Assembly: GCA_963682025.1 (NCBI GenBank)
Contig: OY821522.1
Coordinates: 26,365,652-26,429,651 of the forward strand
Direction: 5' to 3'
Length of the DNA stretch: 64,000 nt
From: Cordilura impudica
Lineage: Eukaryota > Arthropoda > Insecta > Diptera > Scathophagidae
Below are positions 33,021 to 42,711 of the stretch, in pieces. The notes under the pieces are model-generated. The model made no database searches, was not told the DNA's origin, and saw only the letters and a program-made list of their open reading frames with translations. Positions within the stretch are counted from its first letter, which is position 1; every line of letters begins with the position of its first letter. The translations under genes and the position numbers were made by a program.

Positions 33021-33034
33021 GACATATCTTAACT

Positions 33035-33410
33035 TACACAAGCAGTGCTGTATGCCATTAAGCTGATACGGTGTTTACTGTAACAGTCACCCCTTTTGGT
33101 GTTGCACAATGATTGTTGAGATATATATATATAAAATTGGCAAAGATGTTCTGTCCATTGTTACACTTCTTTACTTTAAACCAAAGAACTTTGTGAGATT
33201 ATTTTTTGTATAAATAGTGTTCGATTTTGTTCGATCGACACACTTTGCTATCAAACTTAAAAGCGCTAAATTAAAAACACCAATAAATTATTTGCGTTAT
33301 CCTTTGGTGATCCTGCCAGGATGACTTAGTTGCATTCGGAAATAACATAACCCATAAAAATAAAGTTTTTATTAAAACTCTTTCTTTCCTTATGCATATC
33401 AGTTTTGAAT
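33035..33410. other. Unassigned flank
   Basis: Non-coding DNA beyond the errantivirus LTR, with a short AT dinucleotide run (33120-33134). No motif that I recognise. Confidence 0.4.
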
Positions 33411-33910
33411 CTCTCCGTGACTGTGTGTGTCTTTGCGTGACTATTTTAAAATTAATCATTGGTCACAACAAGTCTATGGACCAAGTTTCAGATTGATTGG
33501 ATGAGGAGAAATGGGGTTTAAATCACTCCGTGACTGTGCGTGGCTATGCGTGACTGTGTGTGACTATCTTATAATTAATCTTTAGCCACAACAAGTCTAT
33601 GGACTAAGTTTTTCAGATCGATCGGATGAGGGAAGCAAGGTTTTTATCTCTCCGTGACTGTCTGTGACTATGCGCCACTGTGCGTGACTATCTCAAAGTT
33701 ATTCTTTTTTCACAGCAAGTCTATCGATCAAGTTTCAGATCGATCGGATGAGGAGAAATGAGATTTATATCACTCCGTGACTGTGCGTGAATATGTGTGA
33801 CTGTGCGTGACTGTGTTAATATTTCTTTACGGCAAGTATATCGACCAAGTTTCATATTGATTGGATGAGGAAAAATCCGTTTTAAATCTCTCCGTGACTG
33901 TGCGTGACTA
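33411..33910 (+). repeat. Tandem repeat of about 112-125 bp
   Basis: Four full units and a partial fifth. Each begins CTCCGTGACTGTG (starts near 33413, 33525, 33650, 33773 and 33890) and contains CAAGTCTATGGACCAAGTTTCAGATTGATTGGATGAGG. Units are clearly related but diverged, with small length changes. No coding function; satellite-like. Confidence 0.85.
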
Positions 33911-33989
33911 AGACAAAGTTAATCTTTCACTCAACACAGTAACCAAAGCTCCCTGAATAACTCTCTTTAATTTACAGAAACTCCAATAA

Positions 33990-34307
33990 CTGCGTTCAGA
34001 AATCGAACGTCATAATTCTTCATCATATGGATTCCAAATTGTCTTTCCGGGATACCATATACATAAGGTGCTGCAGCGCGATCTCTCCGTGGAGGAACTG
34101 AGAAGGGGTTTCGAGAAATATCTTAACCCGTCAGTGCTATATTGCATGAAGACCCCAGATGCAATTCTTGTAAAAGCACAGGAAATATTGTCCAATAGCT
34201 TTCATAAATATAATGTTCTCTACACAAGAATAATGGTTTCTGATAACCGCAACGAGTCGGAACAAGAACAGAGCTGGCAACGTATACTATGTGTTAGTCA
34301 TGTTTAA
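33990..34307 (+). CDS. Unrecognised reading frame, possible host-derived exon
   Basis: A frame open from just after a stop at 33987 to the stop at 34305, with no ATG near its start. It has amino-acid composition unlike the surrounding AT-driven frames: it includes YGFQIVFPGYHIHKVLQRDL, VEELRRGFEKYLNP and DAILVKAQEILSNSFHKYN. Possible splice acceptors lie upstream (TTTACAG ending at 33977, or TTCAG ending at 33999), and a possible donor at GCAAC|GTATAC near 34282. I do not recognise the family. It could be an exon of a host gene, a gene fragment captured by a transposon, or part of an unknown element. No neighbouring exon was identified. Confidence 0.35.
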   Translation: MRSEIERHNSSSYGFQIVFPGYHIHKVLQRDLSVEELRRGFEKYLNPSVLYCMKTPDAILVKAQEILSNSFHKYNVLYTRIMVSDNRNESEQEQSWQRILCVSHV

Positions 34308-34691
34308 ATCGTGCTTGCAAAATTTTCTTAATTTTTCTGTGTTTAATTCTGTGTTTAAAGTTAAAATTTTATGAAGTGGTCACCTTGTTTGTTTGTGAGT
34401 TTTTGCTGGTGATTTATAATTTAAATTAATTTTTGTGCATTAACCCAACAACAAGAAATATTCTTTTTATTTTGTGTAACAATGACAAAATTTATATTGT
34501 TCTACTTGTTTACATATTGTTCTTTCATATTTTTTTTCTCTATACTGGTAAGCTTTGCTTTATATTGGTAAGCTTTTCGAACTAGTGCTTTTCGAATATA
34601 TAACATATTGTCAAGTATAACTGGTTTAAATATTGAATATCGTAATGTCGAATCTTTTCATTTCCGTGTTGTTTAAACTGATTTAGACCAT
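34308..34691. other. Non-coding stretch before the LINE
   Basis: AT-rich, no credible frame. It could include the 5' UTR of the LINE that starts coding at about 34692. Confidence 0.4.
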
Positions 34692-35920
34692 AATGGACTG
34701 TTCGAGTGAAAAATGCACATTCTCACTGAAGGTATGGTTTCTTGCTGGCTATGCATTGAACCTTTTCATATGAGATGTACTCTTCATGAAATTTTGTAAG
34801 AGTCTTTTAAAATTCGAAAAAGAAGTTGTGTTGTTAAAGCAAACAAACACAGCTTGCAGAGACAATTTATTTTTGTGCAGTGACCATTGTTTGGCATTTG
34901 TTTTATTTTAAATAATTTTAAATTATGGAACAAGTAAAAAGGAGGTAAATACCTGGAGTTTTTACCGGAAATTGAAGTATTTTTGGAGGATATTTTGTAA
35001 GCTTGTATGTTTTGAAAGTATCTCTATATATCCTTCATTTTGTTTTCTTGCTAAACCACTTGTACATATCGTTCCCCGTTAACTCGACTCAATAATCATA
35101 AGGCCGGTGGCATTAAGCCACATGATGCTGATTCTCTTGCTGATGCGGGTAAACACCTTCAATGGACATGACCTCGTTGTAGAGTGATTGGCGTGAATTT
35201 TACAAATTTTTTAAAAATTCCCGTAACTAGTTTGAACGGATTAATGATGATCTTGTTGCTTTATAAGCTAAATTTTCTAAATATGGTGAATTATTTACTA
35301 AATTCCATAATTTAGATAAATTTGCTGGTACTCTTCATATCTCGTCTTCTAAAAGGAAAAAATCATCAGAAATAACAACCTCTGTACCTCTAACTTCGCT
35401 TTCAACGATTTCTGAACCTCTGAATTTGATTGATATGAACGCTGTTTCCCTTCTACCATATACTTCTACAAATTTAACTGTGGCTCCTCCGGTTGAATAT
35501 GTCACTGCCACTCGGGTTATAAATACTTCTCCGATGCCTTCTTTTAACTTTACTTCCTCAATTGACCCAAAGCGTGCTCTAAGGTCTTCACCTAAGAGTG
35601 CTGCTCCTTTGAACGATCAGGCAAACAACGTTTCTGAAAAACTGCTTTCGGGACCTAAAAAGTTGACCATCGTGAAATCCCAAAGCCCATTTTTGTTTCG
35701 CGTCTTGCTCGGGATATAACAGCCGATGACTTCTATGTTTAGTCATAAATCGATGTTGGCTTGGACATGCTGTGTTCTAGATAAATCCTGATATAAATCG
35801 TAGAATATCCACATTCATGTTGATTGTCCCATGTGAGGTATTTTATAAAATTTATAAAACCTGAATTTTGGCCTATTGGGATTTTCGTTCGCGAGTACGT
35901 TTACAGGGTAAATCCTAGAT
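34692..35920 (+). pseudogene. LINE ORF1 remnant with PHD-like zinc finger
   Basis: Begins at ATG 34692 (MDCSSEKC). After a one-base shift it continues VSCWLCIEPFHMRC, giving a C-x2-C ... C-x2-C ... H-x2-C arrangement reminiscent of the PHD fingers known in ORF1 of CR1-like elements. A Ser/Thr-rich middle part (open piece 35426-35719, 97 codons) leads to a C-terminal block with PIFVSRLARDITADDFYV-like content near 35690-35735. Many stops separate the parts. Confidence 0.55.
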
Positions 35921-35979
35921 TAAAGCCAGCGGTTCTCCCTTCTAATCTCCGAAACCAACTTAATTCGCCGGGAAACTAA

Positions 35980-36666
35980 TGTTTCGAAAGTCATGTAACA
36001 TATGTATTGCTTATCAGAATGTGCGTGGACTTAATATGAAGCTTGCTAACCTATAAAATAGTTTTGATTTGGATTTCGATGTTAGCATACCTACGGAAAC
36101 TTGGCTTCGCGGGAATATACTTGATACTGGGGTTATGTCGAGTTATTTTCAGGAATTTCGTCGCGATAGACTATTAAAGGCTGGAGGTGGGGTTCTAATA
36201 GCTGCACATAGTAAGTTTACCCCAAGTTTGGTTGAATTTGATGATATTGATACTAGTATTGAGTTCATATGTGTGAAAGCTATTTTTCCGAGTAAAACTA
36301 CTTATATCACTTGTTCCTATATTCCCCCATACAGTATATGATGATCATGTTAATACTATTTCCTCTGTAAGTAATTATTGGTCTGAAACATGGTGACTCA
36401 CTTCTAATGCTTGGTGGTTTCAATTTGCCTAACAAATTACGGCATTATTCGTCTGATTCCATATCGTTTATTCCATCTACGACATTTCCCTTTTATGATA
36501 CACTGCTGGAGATTTTATCTGATCTGGGGGTATTTCAGATAAACTGAGTTTTGATCTCGAACAAAAAAATGTTGGATCTAGTTTTTATGGATAATGTTGA
36601 AAGTTTTGTAGTGAATTGCATTGACCCAATATCCTTACCTGAAGATCGATATCACCCTACTCTTGT
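35980..36666 (+). pseudogene. LINE endonuclease domain remnant
   Basis: Apurinic-type endonuclease of ORF2. Readable are CIAYQNVRGLNMKL near 36001, then (open piece 36069-36341) the ETWL motif, the GGGVLIA motif and CSYIPP, then in broken frames the DFN-type motif (LGGFNLPN near 36410). The sequence runs into the BEL element at 36667 before the end of the domain. These motifs place it with EN-containing Jockey/CR1-like LINEs. Confidence 0.78.
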
Positions 36667-36960
36667 TGTTCAAGAGTTTTATTGCTTTTATTCATTTCTA
36701 TATAAATATTGATTATTTTCAATTAGTAATCTCGACCCCTGGTCGTTATTAGTCAATATATGTAACTGTTTCATTTATTTTTCTTCTTTCTTTTGCTTCT
36801 ACGCGTACAACATGTTTGCATACATATTACATATAGCTATTATAGTGAGTCTGATTGTAAGCCTCAGAGAAGACTGTTCTCCTCCGTGATACATAAGAAA
36901 AATTATTAAATAAAGTATATATAATTAAAGTAAAAGCAAATCGTTTCATTCCTGAAATTC
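36667..36960 (+). repeat. BEL 5' LTR
   Basis: Contains TATATAAAT (about 36700) and AATAAAG (36910), candidate promoter and polyadenylation signals. Nearly identical to the LTRs at 41830, 50657 and 62014. Confidence 0.9.
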
Positions 36961-36967
36961 ATTTTTA

Positions 36968-36985
36968 TGGTGCCGAAACCAGGAA
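36968..36985 (+). promoter_or_regulatory. BEL primer binding site
   Basis: TGGTGCCGAAACCAGGAA shortly after the 5' LTR, the usual place for tRNA priming in BEL/Pao elements; the tRNA is not assigned. Confidence 0.6.
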
Positions 36986-37245
36986 CTCTATCCATTGTCT
37001 GATAGAAAATAATAACAATTATAATAAAAAAAAAACTAAACCACAGTCTTGGTTATTAAAATACTATACTCCTGCTACTTGGATATAATTAAAATAATAA
37101 TAATATAAGACTTATCTCCCTATTTTACCTGCAAATTTTAGCCACAACAAGAAGTTTTTATTTTTGTGGTAGTTTCTGAACTTACTGGTTACATCATATA
37201 AAAAAAATTTATAAATATAATAACAAACTTGTTGCCATTTTCAAA

Positions 37246-38217
37246 ATGGAGAATATTTCAACTATCATCGATGCGCAGCGTAAAGCGATCCGCCATTTGC
37301 AACGATTGATGACTAATTTTGAGAAAAAGACAAAGCAAGAATTAACAAAAGGTTATATACAAAGTGTTCTAGAAGAAGTTGACATAACCTACAAAAACTT
37401 TAAACAAGACCACGAAAATATATGTGATATAGCTGCAGAAAGTTCTATTCTAGAAAAAGATGTGCCTTATTTAAATGAAGACTTTTATAATGACTTCTTT
37501 GACATATATTTGACATTTAAATCAAAGCTTTTAGATTCATCTGCTGATCCACCACCATCAACCAGTCAAATGACTAGTACATTTGTGTCTTACAATATGC
37601 AAAATGCATCCTTCACTTCAAGTGCAAGATTGCCTAAAATTGAACTACCAACATTTAACGGAGAATACAATGAATGGATTCCATATCGGAATAAGTTCCT
37701 ATCGTTGGTATACCAAAATCAGTCTCTTACTGGCATACAAAAATACTTTTATCTTAGAGGTTCCTGTAAAGGATCCCCCTGGAAATAATTAATCAGTATC
37801 CTGCAGCAGAAAACAATTATTCAGCTGCATGGCAAGCACTCGAAAAAAAGTTTGTTAATATTCCACCTTTGAATGGTTCATTTCAAAGCATAAAAGAATT
37901 GCTGGATACTACGCGTTCCACAATATCACAATTAAATGTGCTAGAAATTGAAGTTGGTGACGCCATGTTAATTTTCTTAATTAGCCAAAAATTAGATAAA
38001 CAAACTAAAAAAGAATGGGAGCAATCTATCAATTCTACCACTATCATTCCTCCATTGGCAAGTATGATAAATTTTATAGAATTGTCTTTTAGAACCCTTG
38101 AATCTGTAGAAGAAACAACTTCATCATCAGTACATGAAAAATCAACATATGCTGTAAGAAAAGTACCTTCTCAACCATTTTCTCGGAGATCAACGCAACG
38201 CCTCAGTCGACAATAAT
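37246..38217 (+). pseudogene. BEL gag remnant
   Basis: Starts at ATG 37246 (MENISTIIDA). An N-terminal helical region is followed by the Pao-type gag block LPKIELPTFNGEYNEWIPYR. A frameshift near 37780 (after CKGSPWK) moves the rest to another frame (37789-38216: SAAWQALEKKFVN, then STISQLNVLEIEVGDAM), which ends at a stop. The zinc knuckle follows in yet another piece: C-x2-C-x4-H-x4-C near 38311-38352 and a second Cys/His motif to 38405. It is the ordinary BEL gag order, disabled by indels. Confidence 0.85.
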
Positions 38218-38519
38218 TTCTGCCCTTAATTTCTCCTCTCTACAAATGCTTTAAGATTTCTTCGCTGCCACCAGCAGATAAAAAAGCTATTCTGAATAAA
38301 AGTAATATTTGCCAAAATTGTTTATATACTGGCCACAGCTCAAATCAATGTAAATCATCTGCACGCTGTCAAGAATGTAAGCAAAACCATCATACTATTT
38401 TACATAGCTCAAACTTAACAGATAATCAACACAAACAACAAGCTAAAATTGTTCTGTCTGCTACAGTAGAAAAGTTAAATCAAAGTGCATTACGCAGCTT
38501 TTAACCAAATGAACAATAC

Positions 38520-39188
38520 AGTTCACACATTTCTTCTCTTGCTGTTAATAAAAGTTCTCAAGTTCTGTTAGCTACAGCTACCATTTTGATTCAACACAAA
38601 ACTGGTATACACACTGTAAAAGCTCTTGTCGACCCAGGCTCGCAAGCATCTTTTGTAACTGCAGAGGTTACTCAATTATTAGATTTAAACAAACAAAAAA
38701 TACAAGAAACAGCTGTTATTGGAATTGGAGAAAATAACAAAACGTCAATAAATAATCGTGCACGTATGAAGTTGATGTCAAATTATAACAAACAATTTTG
38801 TTTAGAAATTGATGCTTTAATAATGAAAAAATTAACATCATTTAAACCAAAAAAATATAAGAAAGAGATATTTGCCAAATCTGCAACAATATTTTCTAGC
38901 AGATCAAACTTTTTTTTACCTTAAAAAATTGACATTTTACTTGGTAGTGATGTGTATGGTGAGATTTTATTATCCAATACATTAAAATTTCCAAACAGTG
39001 TATATTTACAGGAAAGTAATTGTGGATGGCTGGTTTCTGTTCCCACGGGATATTGTTCTACAGAAACAAAGGTAGATGCAAATAACTGTAACCTAAAAAA
39101 TCAGTTGCTGCTTTTTTGGGAACAAGAAGGGGTAGTGGAAGAAAGAAAAATGTTGCAATGGTCGTTTTACTGTACAGTTGCCTTTTAA
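38520..39188 (+). pseudogene. BEL protease region remnant
   Basis: The open piece 38586-38924 carries ALVDPGSQASFV, the BEL-type aspartic protease motif with Pro in the second place of the active-site triplet. A stop at about 38922 is followed by ILLGSDVYGEILL and SNCGWLVSVPTG (38935-39060), the end of the protease region conserved in BEL elements. The frame is then lost. Confidence 0.8.
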
Positions 39189-39307
39189 AAATTTACTTTT
39201 TGAGAAAAATTTGCCTACGTTCAACAAAACTGATTACTACGCCTTAAAGAGATTTAAACATAAAGAATCATAAACAATTTATAGCAGAATACATACAACT
39301 GATACAT

Positions 39308-41806
39308 ATGGAAAAGATTGGTAGATATCCACATGATATACCCCCTAATTGTTTCTTTTTCCCACACCATGGAGTACTACGGGAGAGTAGTGCCACTACA
39401 AAACTTAGGGTAGTTTTTGATTGCAGTAATAAAATAAGCTCTCAATTATCTTTAAATGAAGAGCTCAGCCCTGGTCCAGCCCTTCAGAATGATTTACCAC
39501 AAGTTATTACTCGTTGGCGACGTTTTAAAATAGGGTTCACTGCCAACCAAGAAAAAATGTTTAGGCAAATCAACGTATGTGAAGAGCATCAGCAATACCA
39601 GTGCATTTTGGGTTTGTCATGGGATCCACAAACTGATAGTTTTTGTTTCAAAATAAATTATACCTTTTCGGATAAAATAATCAAAAGTAGTGTACTTTCA
39701 GATTCAGCCAGACTTTTTGACCCACTAGGTTGGCTGGCACCAACGACAATTTTAGAAAAAAAAATTTTTTCAAAAACTTTGGCGTGAAGGACTTGATTGA
39801 ACAGATCTTCTACCAAAAAAACTAAGTGACGAGTGGTCAAATTTCCGTATAGTGCTGCGGTGTTATGTGCCAAATTGGTGCAGAAAGTCATACGAAATAG
39901 TGATCTTAAAATCAATCAAATTATATATTGGTCGGACAGCACTACTGTCCTTAACTGGATCAAATGTCAATCGTCAAACCTTCCAGTTTACGAAGCTAAT
40001 CGGGTTTCACAAATACAACGATTGACTAATGTAATCGATTGGAAATACATTTCTACAAAAGAAAATCCCGCGGATTGCGCAACAAGAGGATTGGTGCCAC
40101 AAGATCTTCTAAATCATACACTTTGGTGGCAAGGGCCTCCCTGGCTTGTAGATAGTCATCAAAAATGGCCAGTTAAAAAGTTCAGAAATATCATACAACC
40201 AACATCTACAGACATCACCGCAAATGCAACGTCTACAAGATCAGAAACAACTACAGCAATATTATCACCGGCAATCACAACCGATGATAACATAAAACAT
40301 CCCAAGTTTTATTTCAAATTTTCAAAATTTACTAAACTACCACGAGTAATAGCGTACATATTTCGCCGGTATGACAACTTAAAAGACCACATTTTAAGAA
40401 AAAGAAATGGTGAAATCGTCGTTTTAAAAAATAAGTCATACTCGATTTTAAGCCGTTATTTCACGACACTGGAACTAAAAAGAACTATATCGGTTCTTGT
40501 GAAGCAGTGTCAACAAATTACATTTAATACTGAAATTAACTGCCTTTTAAAACATAAGCCGCTGCCTTTTAGCAGCAGAATTGCAAATCTGCAGCCATTT
40601 ATCGATAAGGATGGTATTCTACGTGTTGGAGGCCGAATCAACAACGCAGATTTGCCTTTCTGCAAAAAACATCCCATATTATTAAATAAAAAAGATCCTA
40701 TTTCAACTCTTCTTTTTACAGATGCACATTACAAAACTTTAGATGGTGCGGCCAACTAATGCAGTCGTTCGTTATGTCCCACTACTCGATCATATCTTCC
40801 AGAACTATTGCAACAGCCGTAAAAAAAATTGCGTAACCTGTTTAAAATATACTGCGAAGGGCTCTCAACAAATTATGAGTAATTTACCATCCGTGCGTAT
40901 TCAGCCAGCAAGACCTTTCAAACACAGTGGGTTAGATTATGCAGGCCCTATTATGCTAAGACAATCAAATTTGAGAAGTTCAACCAGCAAAGGTTAAATA
41001 TGCCTTTTTGTGTGTATGTGCACCAAAGTCGTGCACCTTGAGGGTGTTTCAAGTCTTGCGACAGACGCCTTCCTGGCCGCCTTTAGACGTTTTATATCAC
41101 GAAGAGGGTGGGACTACTTTTATAGGACGACCTAGCTGCGACGTTGCATAATGATGGAACAGAATGGCATTTTATACCTCTAGCCTCACCACATTTTGGT
41201 GGTTTATGGGAGGCAGGTGTAAAGGCAACTAAGCATCATTTACGCCGTATAATGCGTTACCGTGTACTCACTTTCGAAGAGCTGTCTACACTTCTGTGTC
41301 AAATCGAAAGTTGCTTAAACTCGAGTCCACTGTGCTCTCTATCAAACGATCTATCAAACGATTTGTAAATGTACTGACACCTGCCCACTTTTTAGTTGGT
41401 GAACCTACCACCTGTATTTCTGAAGGTGATTAGCTCGACACTAAGATCGACCGGTTAACTAGATGGAAACAAATTGAAAAATTGAAACAACACTTTTGGC
41501 AGCGTTGGTCGAAAGAGTTTATTTGCCGAATACCATCAAGGCCCAAATGGAATGCTATTAAACGTGAAGCACAGGTTGGCGATATGGTGTTAGTTCTACA
41601 TGAATGCTACTCTCCTCGTTCATGGCCACTAGCTAGAGTGGAATAAGTGCACCCTGGTCAAGATGGACACATTCATGTTGTTACACTCTATTGGAAGGGC
41701 AAATCTGTAAAGCGCCCTATATCTAAAATCTGCTTTCTTCCCAGCAATGATGACATCACAAAGGAACCTGCCGCTTCTAATGAGAACTTTAATCCGGTTT
41801 AAGAAC
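39308..41806 (+). pseudogene. BEL pol remnant (RT without palm, RNase H, integrase), copy 1
   Basis: 39308-39787 has FFPHHGVLRESSATTKLRVV and KMFRQINVC from the start of RT, but continues directly as GLSWDPQTDSFCF. The region that should carry the catalytic YVDD is therefore deleted. RNase H: a 222-bp in-frame-length deletion at 39846 relative to copy 2. The 39833-40759 piece then gives YWSDSTTVLNWIKC, ENPADCATRG, LRVGGRINNA and the start of integrase. Integrase: HSGLDYAGPI at 40920-40950, a TAA in the next motif (40996), a short deletion removing the second Asp motif near 41109, and [14 protein letters not shown] (41190-41220) with the Glu. Non-functional. Confidence 0.87.
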
Positions 41807-41815
41807 AATTGTTCT

Positions 41816-41829
41816 TAGTCGGGGAGGAC
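41816..41829 (+). promoter_or_regulatory. BEL polypurine tract
   Basis: GTCGGGGAGGAC directly before the 3' LTR; conserved in the copies at 50645 and 62001. Confidence 0.7.
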
Positions 41830-42123
41830 TGTTCAGGAGTTTTATTGATTTTATTCATCTCTATATAAATATTGATTATTTTCAACTAGTAATCTCGACA
41901 CCTGGTCATAATTAATCAATATAGGTAACTGTTTGATTTATTTTTCTTCTTTCTTTTGCTTCTACGCGTACAACATGTTAGCATACATATTACATATACC
42001 TATTATAGTGAGTCTGGTTGTAAATCTCAGAGAAGACTGTTCTACTCCGCGGTGCATAATAAAAATTATTAAATAAAGTTCATATAATTAATGTAAAAGC
42101 AAATCGTTTCATTCCTGAAATTC
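41830..42123 (+). repeat. BEL 3' LTR, copy 1
   Basis: 294 bp, closely similar to the 5' LTR at 36667, with a small number of substitutions. Confidence 0.9.
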
Positions 42124-42711
42124 TCTGGTATAACGATGTTCGCCAAGAAGACCCTATAACGGGGCTAAATAATACGATGAGTAAATCATATTGCTTTAAA
42201 CGTACCGATTATAATAAATGGAATGAACTGCTTTTGACTGGTCATTTTTGGCTGATAATCGGCTCTTTAATACTTGTACCATGGACTTCCTTTTGGTAAA
42301 AGTTTATGATATTTTAACGATTGTTTTTCTAAATGCATTTCTCTTTTGCACCAGCACTTTGAGCATACTGGTCCTACGTGGAATTCAAAGGAATTGTCGA
42401 GGCTAAAAACAGAAAATCTCGCCTTTTTAAAAGATACGCAAACTTCTGTTCAACTTTAGATTATGCTAAATATTCTACCGCTCGCGCTGATTATAATTTA
42501 CTGAATGCTAATTGCTATACGAGGTATTTGGATAATTTAAAACCAAACTTTGCTAATAACCCAAAGTTCTTCTTTGACTTTGTACATGGTAAACGCAAAT
42601 CTTCGTTTTCCGCCTACAATGTTTTGCAATGAAAATTCATCCTCTGATTATTTTGAAATGTTTGCTCTTTTTTCCAGTCCACGTATATCAATTCTGTTTC
42701 AAATACTTTAA
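42124..42711 (+). pseudogene. LINE ORF2 linker remnant, copy 1
   Basis: Continuation of the LINE after the BEL insertion: FKRTDYNKWNELL, then in another frame (42378-42632) KNRKSRLFKRYANFCSTLDY and ANNPKFFFDFVHGKRKSS, the linker between endonuclease and RT. It ends at the TTAA target of the piggyBac-like element. Confidence 0.75.

Larger units (their letters stand above)
28283..33034 (-). mobile_element. Errantivirus (gypsy-type endogenous retrovirus), 5' half
   Basis: Minus-strand order from high to low coordinates: 5' LTR, primer site, leader, gag, protease, RT, then an abrupt end at 28283 in the RT connection region. RNase H, integrase, env and the 3' LTR are missing here, but are present as 3255-6796 in the same orientation. 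The six bases outside the LTR (33035-33040, TACACA) fit the alternating pyrimidine-purine target. All reading frames are broken. Confidence 0.85.
31335..33034 (-). repeat. Errantivirus 5' LTR with a nested repeat
   Basis: Homologous to the LTR at 3255-4005. It is longer because of a nested element (31691-32474) and extra copies of a short repeat near its outer end (32755-33020). The outer end reads AGTTAAGATATGTCAC on the minus strand. Divergence from the 3255-4005 copy is several percent plus indels, by eye. Confidence 0.87.
36667..42123 (+). mobile_element. BEL/Pao LTR retrotransposon inserted in the LINE, internally deleted
   Basis: Bounded by LTRs of 294 bp (36667-36960 and 41830-42123) that start TGTTCA and end CCTGAAATTC. 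It contains a BEL-type primer site, gag, protease and a pol that lacks the RT palm. It interrupts the LINE between its endonuclease and the linker before RT. A clear target duplication could not be recognised because the right flank differs among the copies (TCTGG here, TCATACACTTGG at 62308). Many stops; inactive. Confidence 0.9.

Noticed and set aside
32714..33041. Two overlapping repetitive minus-strand frames (about 100 and 87 codons)
   Set aside because: They are translations of the short tandem repeats in the errantivirus LTR.
32755..33910. Regularly spaced short repeats, considered as a CRISPR-like array
   Set aside because: The window is eukaryotic; the 'spacers' are themselves repeated, and the units are diverged tandem repeats.
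36660..42130. Target-site duplication for the BEL element in the LINE
   Set aside because: The left flank CTTGT and the right flanks (TCTGG, or TCATACACTTGG in copy 3) do not give a convincing 4-6 bp match; left unclaimed.
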